Shown here: one piece after another, positions 25,791 through 33,939 of the stretch | Layout of the letters: each line of letters begins with the position of its first letter | How positions within the stretch are numbered: position 1 is the first letter of the stretch | Notes under the pieces: model-generated | What the model saw: only the letters and a program-made list of their open reading frames with translations | What the model was told of the DNA's origin: nothing | The model's database searches: none | Position numbers and translations under genes: made by a program | NCBI RefSeq assembly: GCF_017329615.1 | Contig: NZ_JAFMTW010000011.1 | Span: forward strand, 32,324 to 96,323 | Direction of reading: 5' to 3' | Length of the DNA stretch: 64,000 nucleotides | Origin: Alicyclobacillus suci | GTDB taxonomy: Bacteria > Bacillota > Bacilli > Alicyclobacillales > Alicyclobacillaceae

Positions 25791-26600
25791 ATGAGCGTGC
25801 TAACGAACTGGTACCAGTACGGCAACAGCATCGGCGTGCAACCCGAGTGGACCACTGCGGGCGTGCGCGCCTTGTTTACGTTTCGCCACCATCCGGATGA
25901 CCCGAAGGACACGTTGAACTTGGCGTTTCAAGCGGGCACGCCACCGTCTGCTACGGTGACCAATCGGTCGCTCGTCGCGAAGCAGATGGGGGTGGAGTTG
26001 TCCACGTTTGTGTTTGTGAAGCAGGTTCATGGGACATCTGTGCTGACTATCACCGCAAACGACCGGGGGATGGGGGCGATGGCGCCCGACTCGAGTCGCG
26101 TGTCAGCAGACGCGATGGTGACAAATGTTCCAGACGTGACACTTTGCATATTGACGGCGGACTGTGTCCCTGTTTTGTTTTACGATCCGGTGCGCCGCGC
26201 CGTCGGTGCCGCACATTCTGGTTGGCGCGGTACGGTTGGGCATATCAGCGCTCGCGTCGTGGAAGCGATGCAACGCGAGTTTGGTACGAATCCGCGTGAT
26301 TTGTTGGTGAGCATCGGTCCGTCGATTCGCAGTTGCTGTTATGAAGTGGACGATGTGGTGGCGGAGCCGGTAGCACGTGAATTTCAAGATTCGGTTTTGT
26401 TTCCGCGGTTTGGAAAGCCGAATAAATATCGGTTTTCGATGCAAGCTGCCATCCGCAGGGATTTAGAACGTCTTGGCGTGGCACGGGCGCGGATTGAAGA
26501 CACTGGATTGTGTACGTCCTGTCGGGTCAACCACTTGTTTTCGCATCGTAAAGAGCAAGGTCGCGCAGGTCGACTCGGTGCGTGCATTGCACTTGCGTGA
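25791..26600 (+). CDS. ylmD: YlmD/YfiH family protein (PgeF-type peptidoglycan editing factor, multicopper-polyphenol oxidase fold)
   Basis: Member of the YfiH (DUF152) family, reported as a zinc-dependent purine nucleoside phosphorylase or laccase-like enzyme and, in E. coli, as peptidoglycan editing factor. The metal-site residues are visible: His in VKQVHGTSVL, Cys in LTADCVPVLF and His in GAAHSGWRGTVGH, plus SIGPSIRSCCYEV and CTSCRVNHLFSHR. About 269 residues from ATG 25791. Start is uncertain: ATG 25770 (seven residues more) and GTG 25797 behind GGGGGG are also possible. First of the ylmD-ylmE-ylmG-ylmH run. Confidence 0.88.
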   Translation: MSVLTNWYQYGNSIGVQPEWTTAGVRALFTFRHHPDDPKDTLNLAFQAGTPPSATVTNRSLVAKQMGVELSTFVFVKQVHGTSVLTITANDRGMGAMAPDSSRVSADAMVTNVPDVTLCILTADCVPVLFYDPVRRAVGAAHSGWRGTVGHISARVVEAMQREFGTNPRDLLVSIGPSIRSCCYEVDDVVAEPVAREFQDSVLFPRFGKPNKYRFSMQAAIRRDLERLGVARARIEDTGLCTSCRVNHLFSHRKEQGRAGRLGACIALA

Positions 26601-26612
26601 AATGGGGGCATT

Positions 26613-27326
26613 GTGGTGGACGATTCGTATATCTTGAAAAACGTAGAACAGGTACGTACACAGGTGCAGCGTGCACTGTCGCGCCGTAGTCGCCCTGCGG
26701 ACGCTGTTCGAATTATCGCTGTGACGAAGTCGGCGACATCTGATGTTTTACCTCTCTTGGCGAATGCGGGAATTTTCGACGCTGCGGAGAATCGCTGGCA
26801 AGTTGCACGGGATAAGTTTGAACATCCTGCTGCAAAGCGGTTTGAGTGGCACTTCATCGGCTCTTTACAAACGAACAAGGTAAAGTATATCGTGCCAAGG
26901 TTTAACTGGGTCCATTCGGTGGATAGGTTAGAACTGGCTCGCGCGTTGTCGCAAGAGGCTGTCAAACAATCGCGCACGTTGAATGTGTTACTGCAGGTGA
27001 ACATTGCTCGCGAACCGCAAAAGCACGGATTTTTCGCAGAAGATGTCAAAGCCGTCGCTGGTGCGGTAGTGGCATTGCCAAACTTGGTATTGCGCGGATT
27101 TATGGCCATGGCTCCAAAAGTGAATGACATGGAGGAAACTCGCCCCGTGTTTCGCGCGATGGACGAGCTGCTCGCAAAGACGCGGCAGACACTTGGACTC
27201 CCTCAATTGACGGAGTTGTCGATGGGGATGTCGGAAGATTATCCGGTCGCTGTGGAGGAAGGTGCCACGATGATTCGCGTCGGCAGATATTTGGTTGGAC
27301 ACCCCGGCGGGGCCAAGGAGGAGTAG
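26613..27326 (+). CDS. ylmE: PLP homeostasis protein YggS/YlmE
   Basis: Cytoplasmic pyridoxal-phosphate binding protein with an alanine-racemase-like TIM barrel, involved in PLP and amino-acid balance; no racemase activity is known. 237 residues. The PLP lysine is K39 in IAVTKSA, followed by ENRWQVARDKF, WHFIGSLQTNKVKY and the phosphate-binding MGMSEDYPVAVEEGATMIRVG. The family usually has ENRVQ; here W replaces V. GTG 26613 lies behind GGGGG. ylmG follows after 5 bp, so sepF, normally between them, is absent. Confidence 0.93.
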   Translation: MVDDSYILKNVEQVRTQVQRALSRRSRPADAVRIIAVTKSATSDVLPLLANAGIFDAAENRWQVARDKFEHPAAKRFEWHFIGSLQTNKVKYIVPRFNWVHSVDRLELARALSQEAVKQSRTLNVLLQVNIAREPQKHGFFAEDVKAVAGAVVALPNLVLRGFMAMAPKVNDMEETRPVFRAMDELLAKTRQTLGLPQLTELSMGMSEDYPVAVEEGATMIRVGRYLVGHPGGAKEE

Positions 27327-27331
27327 ACATT

Positions 27332-27619
27332 TTGGGTGTGTTGGTGAGTGTCGTCCGCGGCTTGTTTTCTGCGTATTGGTACGTATTGTTGGCAGCTGCG
27401 TTTGTCAGTTATGTGCCAGATATCCGCCATACGCGCGTAGGGCAGTGGCTTGCGCGCGTGACGGATCCATATCTAAATTTGTTTCGGCGCGTCATTCGCC
27501 CGGTGCCGATTGGGCAGATTTATTTGGATTTATCATGGATTGTCGGCGCTGCGGTATTTTTTGTAATTGAAGAGGCGGTAGGGATTGTAATGGTGCGACT
27601 GTTGGTGAATTTGCAATGA
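27332..27619 (+). CDS. ylmG: YggT family membrane protein YlmG
   Basis: 95-residue membrane protein with two hydrophobic segments and the YggT-family pattern VSYVPDIRHTRVGQWLARVTDPYLNLFRRVIRPVP between them (DPYL and RRVIPP-like). The family is linked to division or cofactor assembly at the membrane, role not settled. TTG 27332 starts after GGAGGAG at the ylmE stop. Its last codons overlap ylmH by 4 bp (ATGA). Confidence 0.88.
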   Translation: MGVLVSVVRGLFSAYWYVLLAAAFVSYVPDIRHTRVGQWLARVTDPYLNLFRRVIRPVPIGQIYLDLSWIVGAAVFFVIEEAVGIVMVRLLVNLQ

Positions 27620-28386
27620 GTGATAAACACGCGTGGGTCCGCGAGGGAGAGCGGCCATTGGTTCGGACAAGCGAGGACTGGTGCGCGCAAGTGGAAGCAA
27701 AGGGGCATTGGTATCTGACTGATTTCCTTACGCCGCGTGAAGAGTATCTTGTCAACAGTGTGGCGGTCGGTCGCGGTCTCATCGTCGAGACGTTTGGTGG
27801 TTATGCGCACGCCGAGCGCCGTCGCGCCTTGCTGATGCCTGGCGAGTGGTATCCACAGCCGGAAGATTATGCAATATCCTGTCTGGAGTTGACTTCCCTC
27901 GAAGGCCCACTACGTCACAAGGATGTCTTGGGGAGCGTGTTGGGCCTGGGCTTGCAACGAAAAATGCTTGGTGACATCGCCGTTGTTGGTACCAAGGCGT
28001 ATGTATTTGTCACGGATGCCATGGCGACTTTTATCTACGAATCGCTTAACCGCGTCGGAAGATCTACCGTGTCCGTGGCGAAAGTGACACAGGCGCCGGA
28101 ATTGCCAGCACCTGATTACGAAGAAATGGACGTCAGTCTGGCTTCGTTGCGATTGGATGCAGTCGTTGCACATGCATGCCATATGTCGCGAGCAAAGGCG
28201 CAGGCGGCTGTGGAGCGCGGTGACGTCACATTGAATTTCGTAGCGGCCACCAACCGCGATGAAATTGACCAAGGAGATTTGCTGTCTGTTCGGGGGTTCG
28301 GGAGAGTTAAGATTCTACAAACGCTTGGCACGACCCGCCGGGAGCTTACGCGTGTACGGGTTGGCATTCTTCGATCAAACCGTTAG
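27616..28386 (+). CDS. ylmH: S4-domain RNA-binding protein YlmH
   Basis: RNA-binding protein with a C-terminal S4 domain, about residues 170-245 (SLASLRLDAVVAHACHMSRAKAQAAVERGDVTLNF type pattern in shorter motifs). 256 residues. Members have been linked to ribosome quality control in Bacilli, acting on 50S-peptidyl-tRNA complexes; rqcH, also of that pathway, is elsewhere in this window. ATG 27616 overlaps the ylmG stop. divIVA follows 126 bp later. Confidence 0.9.
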   Translation: MSDKHAWVREGERPLVRTSEDWCAQVEAKGHWYLTDFLTPREEYLVNSVAVGRGLIVETFGGYAHAERRRALLMPGEWYPQPEDYAISCLELTSLEGPLRHKDVLGSVLGLGLQRKMLGDIAVVGTKAYVFVTDAMATFIYESLNRVGRSTVSVAKVTQAPELPAPDYEEMDVSLASLRLDAVVAHACHMSRAKAQAAVERGDVTLNFVAATNRDEIDQGDLLSVRGFGRVKILQTLGTTRRELTRVRVGILRSNR

Positions 28387-28435
28387 TGTCTATTGCCGGA
28401 TCGCTCGCATTTCACGGGAGGAATTGCTCGTTTTA

Positions 28436-28497
28436 TGTCGAAGTACGTCTGCATGGAGTTTGTCGATAGATGCTTTGTCTTGCAAGGCGCTGTCGAA
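28436..28497 (+). promoter_or_regulatory. Three Spo0A-box-like heptamers upstream of divIVA
   Basis: TGTCGAA at 28436-28442, TGTCGAT at 28461-28467 and TGTCGAA at 28491-28497, all in the same orientation within 62 bp. The core Spo0A box is TGTCGAA. GTCGA words are common in this genome, which raises the chance rate. Confidence 0.4.
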
Positions 28498-28512
28498 TAA
28501 GGAGGACCCAAG

Positions 28513-29016
28513 GTGCCCCTGTCGCCAATAGACATTCACAATAAAGAGTTTAGTCGCTCGTTTCGAGGTTATAACGAAGATGAGGTCGATGATTTTCTCG
28601 AACGTGTGATTCAGGATTATGAAGGGCTGATTCGTCAAAATAAGCAGTTGGAAGAAGAAATCAATCGTCTAAATGAGAAACTTGCGCACTATGACAGTCT
28701 GGAGAACAGCCTGAGCAAGTCGATTCTGGTGGCGCAAGAGACTGCAGAGGAACTCAAAGGCAACGCGCGCAAAGAGGCGCAACTGATTATTCGCGAGGCA
28801 GAGAAGAATGCCGATAAAATTGTCAGTGAGGCGTTGAACAAGGCGCGCAAGATTGCGTTAGATATGGAAGAGATGCAGAAGCAGGCGGCCGTGTTTCGAG
28901 CGCGTTTCCGCTCCCTCGTGCAGTCTCAGTTGGAGATGATGGAATCCGGGGATTGGGAATCGTTTGACCGCGAGCTTGCGCGTCGGGAAGCGGCGATTGC
29001 GGAGTCAGGGCTCTAA
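28513..29016 (+). CDS. divIVA: Cell division initiation protein DivIVA
   Basis: Peripheral membrane coiled-coil protein that marks curved membrane at poles and septa and anchors the chromosome during sporulation. 167 residues. The N-terminal lipid-binding domain has PLSPIDIHNKEFSRSFRGYNEDEVDDFLE, including the exposed F and R type residues; the rest is parallel coiled coil with many E, K, Q and A. The start is GTG 28513 behind AGGAGG. A terminator follows; ileS, its usual downstream neighbour, is missing. Confidence 0.95.
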   Translation: MPLSPIDIHNKEFSRSFRGYNEDEVDDFLERVIQDYEGLIRQNKQLEEEINRLNEKLAHYDSLENSLSKSILVAQETAEELKGNARKEAQLIIREAEKNADKIVSEALNKARKIALDMEEMQKQAAVFRARFRSLVQSQLEMMESGDWESFDRELARREAAIAESGL

Positions 29017-29060
29017 GGACGACTGTAACGTCTGCAGATTTTGCAGCTATCCATAGGGTA

Positions 29061-29101
29061 AATGGAGTGTGCATTCGCGCGCGAACCGCACTCCATTTTT
29101 A
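29061..29101 (+). terminator. Rho-independent terminator after divIVA
   Basis: AATGGAGTG (29061-29069) pairs with CACTCCATT (29089-29097), followed by a T run. Strong stem, clean position. Confidence 0.85.
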
Positions 29102-29375
29102 TGTGGAAGCGATGTTGAGACAGTCGCTGAATGGCGCGCATAACGACTATCTGTTTTTTTTGGATGAATTTGGGGCGATGGGTGTGACAATCGGTCTTAT
29201 GTTAGAAGGGGTCAGACCCAGGGATCCAGCTACCTATCCTAATCAGACATTTCAACTGACATGCCGCCGGATAAGGCAGATTTCGTGCGCTAAGCTGCCA
29301 GGCAGGCCCCTGTGCCGCCGCGGGCACGTGCATTGCCCCGGCCAACACCCTCCGAGGCCCTGCGCTCACAATACA
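29102..29375. other. Gap without recognised gene (former ileS position)
   Basis: No supported gene, T-box leader or RNA gene. It contains the palindrome GGGTCAGACCC (29209-29219) and an eight-base T run at about 29153. A frame open across it has no family features and unlike codon use. It may be degenerate sequence left by loss of a gene between divIVA and the next operon. Confidence 0.4.
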
Positions 29376-29408
29376 GAAAAAGCATATCGTCGTCCGATAC
29401 GCTTTTTC
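29376..29408. terminator. Bidirectional terminator
   Basis: GAAAAAGC (29376-29383) pairs with GCTTTTTC (29401-29408), with TATCG/CGATA continuing the stem past one mismatch. An A run on the left and T run on the right let it act in both directions; it would end the reverse-strand gene at 29478-29705. Confidence 0.75.
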
Positions 29409-29477
29409 TCTTCAGTCAGTATCGCGTCACGTCTCCGCCCGAAAAAATTCCTGCGCATCGATGTTTGAATGTGCCAT

Positions 29478-29705
29478 CTAGTGTAATCGCCGCCCGATGA
29501 CGAATAGCCCGAGCCCGAGCCCCAGTGCCGCCAAGCAGACTGGTGTCAGCGGAATCACCATTTGAAACCACAGCTTCGTCAACCAGCAGGCGATGAGCAA
29601 AATTGCGCCAACCCACATTAATACCCAAGCTACTGTTAACACTTGATTTCGTCGCAACCGTTTATTCGCTCCAGTCGTGAATTCATCCACTCTTCTATCA
29701 TACAC
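29478..29705 (-). CDS. Small two-pass membrane protein, unknown
   Basis: 75 residues: a short basic N-terminus (DEFTTGANKRLRRNQ) and two hydrophobic segments, VAWVLMWVGAILLIACWL and VCLAALGLGLGLFVIGR. I do not recognise a family. GTG start at 29705 with AAGG 6 bp upstream on the reverse strand; the GTG five codons in is an alternative. A bidirectional terminator lies just beyond its stop. The coherent hydrophobic pattern favours a real gene. Confidence 0.5.
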   Translation of the reverse strand: MYDRRVDEFTTGANKRLRRNQVLTVAWVLMWVGAILLIACWLTKLWFQMVIPLTPVCLAALGLGLGLFVIGRRLH

Positions 29706-29855
29706 CTAGCCTTACGCTTAGCGTTTGACAGTCCCGTGAACAAGCGTCATTTCGGATTTGTAATATATGGAATACAAAGTGGGAGAATGTGGTGCATCCC
29801 TGCCGGTATGGTTTGTTTCCCACTACCTACACTAAGGCGCAGGAGGCGGAGAGAT

Positions 29856-30185
29856 ATGGATTCGACAAAGCCTCATGCGACACCATGTGAAGAGTGCAGT
29901 ATGACGGATAGGGGATTGACTCAGGCCGCATCCTATCTTGAACGTGCCAATTTCGCCGGCTACGTCGATTTGCTTCAGAAACCTTGGCGACTGGCGTTGT
30001 CCAATCTCATCGGTGGCATTTTCCGCGGAATTGGCATTGGACTCGGTTTCACCGTGATCGCTGGTACGCTTGTTCTGATTTTACAGGAACTCGAAGTGTG
30101 GAATTTACCGGTCATTGGCCGGTATATCGCCGACCTTGTCGCTATTGTTCAAGCCCAGCTGCATACCAAGCAGTATACGTATTAA
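29856..30185 (+). CDS. DUF5665 family membrane protein
   Basis: 109 residues. After a 35-residue polar start comes the DUF5665 pattern: ANFAGYVDLLQKPWRLALSN, a glycine-rich hydrophobic segment NLIGGIFRGIGIGLGFTVIAGTLVLIL, and a second amphipathic stretch ending in ADLVAIVQAQL. Function unknown; the family is common in spore formers. ATG 29856 is chosen because AGGAGGCGGAGAG precedes it; the frame is open 213 bp further upstream but those residues look random. yteA follows after 31 bp, probably in the same transcript. Confidence 0.78.
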   Translation: MDSTKPHATPCEECSMTDRGLTQAASYLERANFAGYVDLLQKPWRLALSNLIGGIFRGIGIGLGFTVIAGTLVLILQELEVWNLPVIGRYIADLVAIVQAQLHTKQYTY

Positions 30186-30216
30186 AGAATTTGACGCCAG
30201 AAGGTGGGTGTGCGAA

Positions 30217-30852
30217 ATGAACTATGAACAACTGCGGGCGGAACTCGTCGCGACGAAGAACGAGATTGAGCGACGGCTTGAACAAGATACGGAGAGCGCC
30301 AATCTGTCCGAGAGCATGCAGGTGGAGTTGTCCGAGTTGTCGCTGTACGACAATCACCCGGCAGATGTCGGGAGTGAATTGTTTTTGCGAGGGATGGCTG
30401 TCGGCGACCGAGTTCGTGACGAGGCGCACCTAGCAGATATCGAACAAGCGCTGCGCGCGATGGACGAGGGGACATACGGACAGTGTCGCAAATGTGGGCG
30501 GGCCATTTCCATGGAGCGCTTGGCCGCCGTGCCGACGGCCATGTACTGCGTGGAGTGCCAGCGTGCGGAGGAAACGCAAAAGAAGCATCATCATCGACCA
30601 GTGGAAGAACATATGCTGTATCCAGGTTTTGGTGAAGTTTGGCATGACCGAGAAGATCAGAATGCGTATGACGGAGAAGATGCTTGGCAGGACGTCGAGC
30701 GCCACAATGAGCGCCCAACGTACGATTATGGGTATGAACAGGTTCATCTCGACGACAACCAAGGCATCGTCGACGATATGGACGCAATCACCAACGAGCA
30801 ATACGAAGACCAACTGCCTCCGTCACCTACTTATCGTCCGCATGAATTTTGA
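30217..30852 (+). CDS. yteA: DksA/TraR-type zinc finger protein YteA
   Basis: 211 residues with an N-terminal coiled coil (MNYEQLRAELVATKNEIERRL), the segment LYDNHPADVGSELF, and one TraR/DksA C4 zinc finger: CRKCGRAI then CVEC, near residues 90-115. The tail is acidic and low in complexity. YteA is a sporulation-associated member of the family in Bacilli; no target is known. ATG 30217 follows AAGGTGGG. The last 26 bp overlap the 3' end of the reverse-strand gene. Confidence 0.88.
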   Translation: MNYEQLRAELVATKNEIERRLEQDTESANLSESMQVELSELSLYDNHPADVGSELFLRGMAVGDRVRDEAHLADIEQALRAMDEGTYGQCRKCGRAISMERLAAVPTAMYCVECQRAEETQKKHHHRPVEEHMLYPGFGEVWHDREDQNAYDGEDAWQDVERHNERPTYDYGYEQVHLDDNQGIVDDMDAITNEQYEDQLPPSPTYRPHEF

Positions 30853-31642
30853 GGGCGAATGTATCTGCACGTAAGCCAAGGCGCAAACACTCCAGCGCAA
30901 GTACGTCCGCAGGTGGAATGTTCCCTAGGTTGACGGTTTGCCCAAACCGTTTAATCAATTCCACTTGCTGGACTTTTTTTGGTGCTTCCCAAATGATTTT
31001 ACTGCGCACCGCAGGGGGCAACAGGTGGATGAAATCGTCGAGGATAGACGTGTCCACTTGCCCGTGGTCACCATAAATGCCCACGTTTTCGCCAGACTCG
31101 CGCCCCTCCACGACGACGTAATCCGCCCCTGCATCTAAATCAGCGACGACTTGTTGCGCATAGGTGCGCACGTCGGCTGTACGGTCTAATTTTTTGCCTA
31201 CTTCTGAAATCACCAGTTTAAAGGCTCGCTTGGCTGTTTCGATGGCATATAATCGGGTGTCTGCGTCTAACTCGATGGTTCCATCGGATATTTCGATGGC
31301 GGTAAACCCAAGTTTTGCACAGCGTTCGACGTATTTGTCGTAAACGCCTTGGGTTAGTGCGATTTCGCCGAGTGTGCCGCCAGGGCATGTCTGAACGGCG
31401 TACACGCGGGCGAGCGACAATTTTTGTCGAAGTATGTGCCGTGGATAGAGGCAACTCGTGCCAAAGCCAAATTTCACTAGGTCTACGTAAGGGGACGCGA
31501 TTTCTAAAATATCCCCTAACTGTTCATAGCCGAGCCCTTTGTCGATGACCATCGTCAGTCCATTATCACGTGGTTTCCCGGGGCGTTTGCCAAGGGGGTA
31601 CCCAATGATTTGTGAGAAAGGACCTGAGTCTGATAAAATCAC
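30827..31642 (-). CDS. comA: Phosphosulfolactate synthase (ComA/YitD family)
   Basis: TIM-barrel enzyme that adds sulfite to phosphoenolpyruvate to give (2R)-phosphosulfolactate, precursor of sulfolactate in Bacillus spores and of coenzyme M in methanogens. About 271 residues. Recognisable: GLTMVIDKGLG, VDLVKFGFGTSCLYP, FTAIEISDGTIEL, LVISEVGKKLD, DYVVVEGRESGENVGIYG, IIWEAPKKVQQVELIKRFG, VNLGNIPPADVLALECLRLGLRADTF. GTG 31642 has GGGAG 10 bp upstream; GTG 31651 or a start as far as 31741 is also open, but the latter would nearly touch lspA. It is the only reverse-strand gene in the lspA region, and no sulfolactate dehydrogenase or phosphatase lies beside it. Confidence 0.86.
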   Translation of the reverse strand: MILSDSGPFSQIIGYPLGKRPGKPRDNGLTMVIDKGLGYEQLGDILEIASPYVDLVKFGFGTSCLYPRHILRQKLSLARVYAVQTCPGGTLGEIALTQGVYDKYVERCAKLGFTAIEISDGTIELDADTRLYAIETAKRAFKLVISEVGKKLDRTADVRTYAQQVVADLDAGADYVVVEGRESGENVGIYGDHGQVDTSILDDFIHLLPPAVRSKIIWEAPKKVQQVELIKRFGQTVNLGNIPPADVLALECLRLGLRADTFALKIHADDK

Positions 31643-31744
31643 GGTGTTCACGCTCCCGAGCTTTGTCGTCTTATCCACGGTATGCGGTGTGCGTACAAAC
31701 GTGTGCAGGCAGGGGGGCAGTCTACGCGAAATAGGTGACATGTT

Positions 31745-32215
31745 GTGCTTTATTTGGTTGCGGCTCTGATTTACGTTTTAGATCAATTGATTAAGTGGCT
31801 GATTCGCGCAAACTTGCCGATAGGTCATAGTGTCACCGTGATTCCGGGTGTGGTCGAGTTTCTCCACATTCAAAATAACGGCGGAGCGTTTAGTATTTTC
31901 CCGAATCAAATTTGGCTGTTCGTGTTGGTCGCGGTGGTAGTTACGGTTGCGGTTATTGTCATTGATCGCAAGTATCGTCCCGGACTCCTTGTGCAGACAG
32001 GGCTTGGGCTGTTGCTTGGCGGTGCGGTGGGAAATATGACGGATCGGGTCGTTCAACATTCGGTTACCGATTACGTGTATTTTTCGATTATTCATTTTGC
32101 AATTTTTAACTTGGCGGATGCAGCGATTGACGTTGGGGTTCTGTTGTTACTCATCAACAGTTTTCGCTCGCCAAAGGGGACGAAAACCGATACAAAGGAA
32201 GATATTGACTCATGA
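31745..32215 (+). CDS. lspA: Lipoprotein signal peptidase (signal peptidase II)
   Basis: Membrane aspartic protease that cuts the signal peptide of diacylglyceryl-modified prolipoproteins. 156 residues with four membrane segments. The two catalytic aspartates are D100 in GNMTDRV and D125 in FNLADAAI; NNGGAFSIF, the conserved substrate-site region, is also present. The start is GTG 31745. It overlaps rluD by 4 bp (ATGA). Confidence 0.94.
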   Translation: MLYLVAALIYVLDQLIKWLIRANLPIGHSVTVIPGVVEFLHIQNNGGAFSIFPNQIWLFVLVAVVVTVAVIVIDRKYRPGLLVQTGLGLLLGGAVGNMTDRVVQHSVTDYVYFSIIHFAIFNLADAAIDVGVLLLLINSFRSPKGTKTDTKEDIDS

Positions 32216-33153
32216 GAAGTGCAGTTCGAACGGCGTATTTGGTCGGAACAGAGGAAACTGGCGAGCGACTCGATAAGTGGCTGACGGAACATTTGCAAGA
32301 CGACGATATCGATATCTCGCGCAGCGTCGTTCAGAAGTGGGTGAAGGCAGGGCTTGTCAGTCGCATACCTGCAGGCAAAATCAAGGCAAGTGACGCGATT
32401 GAGGCGGGGCAGACGTACACCGTCGAGGTGCCGGAAGATGAGCCATTCGAGATTGTACCAGACGATATCCCGCTGTCGATTGTGTACGACGATGCCCACG
32501 TCGTCGTCGTCGACAAACCACGCGGACTGGTTGTCCATCCAGCGGCTGGGCATCCGCGCGGAACGGTCATCAATGGACTCGTCGCCCGGGGTATTACACT
32601 TTCAGCGCTCGGCGGCGACATGCGCCCGGGGGTGGTTCACCGAATTGACAAGGATACGAGTGGCCTGGTCATGTTTGCGAAGACGGAGATGGCGTATTAT
32701 GCGCTGACGGAGCAACTTCGGACGCATCGCGTGGAGCGTCAATATATCGCGATTGTCCATGGGCGGATGACGCACGAGACAGGTACGGTGGAGATGCCTA
32801 TCGGGCGAGATCCGCAAGATCGGCAGAAGATGGCAGTGGTCGAGCGCGGCAAACGCGCTGTCACGCATTTCCAGGTATTAGAGAAGTTTGAACGATATAC
32901 GCTCGTGCAGTGTCGGTTGGAGACCGGGCGTACACATCAGATTCGCGTTCACTTTGCGGCAATTGGCCACCCGCTCGCGGGTGATCAGGTGTATGGTCGA
33001 CGTCACACTCTGCCCATTCATGGACAAGCTTTGCATGCCAAGACGCTGGGTTTTATCCACCCTGAAAGTGGTGAAATGGTGCGGTTGGAGAGTCCGCTTC
33101 CGGGTGATATGGAAAAATTGATTGCCAATCTCCAAGCGGGGTTGATTGGTTAA
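32212..33153 (+). CDS. rluD: Large-subunit rRNA pseudouridine synthase RluD
   Basis: Converts uridines in helix 69 of 23S rRNA to pseudouridine. 313 residues: an N-terminal S4 domain (GERLDKWLTEHL, VQKWVKAGLV) and the catalytic domain with D146 in HRIDKDTSGL, then GRTHQIRVHFAAIGHPLAGDQVYG. The order lspA-rluD-pyrR is the same as in B. subtilis (lspA-ylyB-pyrR). ATG 32212 overlaps the lspA stop. Confidence 0.94.
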   Translation: MRSAVRTAYLVGTEETGERLDKWLTEHLQDDDIDISRSVVQKWVKAGLVSRIPAGKIKASDAIEAGQTYTVEVPEDEPFEIVPDDIPLSIVYDDAHVVVVDKPRGLVVHPAAGHPRGTVINGLVARGITLSALGGDMRPGVVHRIDKDTSGLVMFAKTEMAYYALTEQLRTHRVERQYIAIVHGRMTHETGTVEMPIGRDPQDRQKMAVVERGKRAVTHFQVLEKFERYTLVQCRLETGRTHQIRVHFAAIGHPLAGDQVYGRRHTLPIHGQALHAKTLGFIHPESGEMVRLESPLPGDMEKLIANLQAGLIG

Positions 33154-33189
33154 TTCGCGTATGGATACAAGCGTGTTTGAAAACATTGG

Positions 33190-33219
33190 TTGACAGTTGT
33201 TCTATGCATCTGGTAGGCT
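33190..33219 (+). promoter_or_regulatory. Sigma-A promoter of the pyr operon
   Basis: A perfect -35, TTGACA (33190-33195), and an extended -10, TGG-TAGGCT (-10 hexamer 33214-33219), are separated by 18 bp. It lies just upstream of the attenuator, as in Bacillus pyr leaders. Confidence 0.7.
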
Positions 33220-33244
33220 GTGAACAAATTGAATTTGCCTTTAA

Positions 33245-33925
<681 letters not shown>

Positions 33926-33939
33926 GCAGGAGTGGTCAC

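Noticed and set aside
29209..29219. GGGTCAGACCC palindrome as mobile-element end
   Set aside because: A single 11-bp copy with no transposase, no partner repeat and no target duplication.
29017..29375. T-box leader expected before a tRNA synthetase gene
   Set aside because: No AGGGTGGNACCGCG-type motif is present, and ileS is not downstream.
29067..29468. 133-codon forward frame after divIVA
   Set aside because: Begins inside the divIVA terminator, crosses another terminator, has no site for ribosomes and no family pattern.
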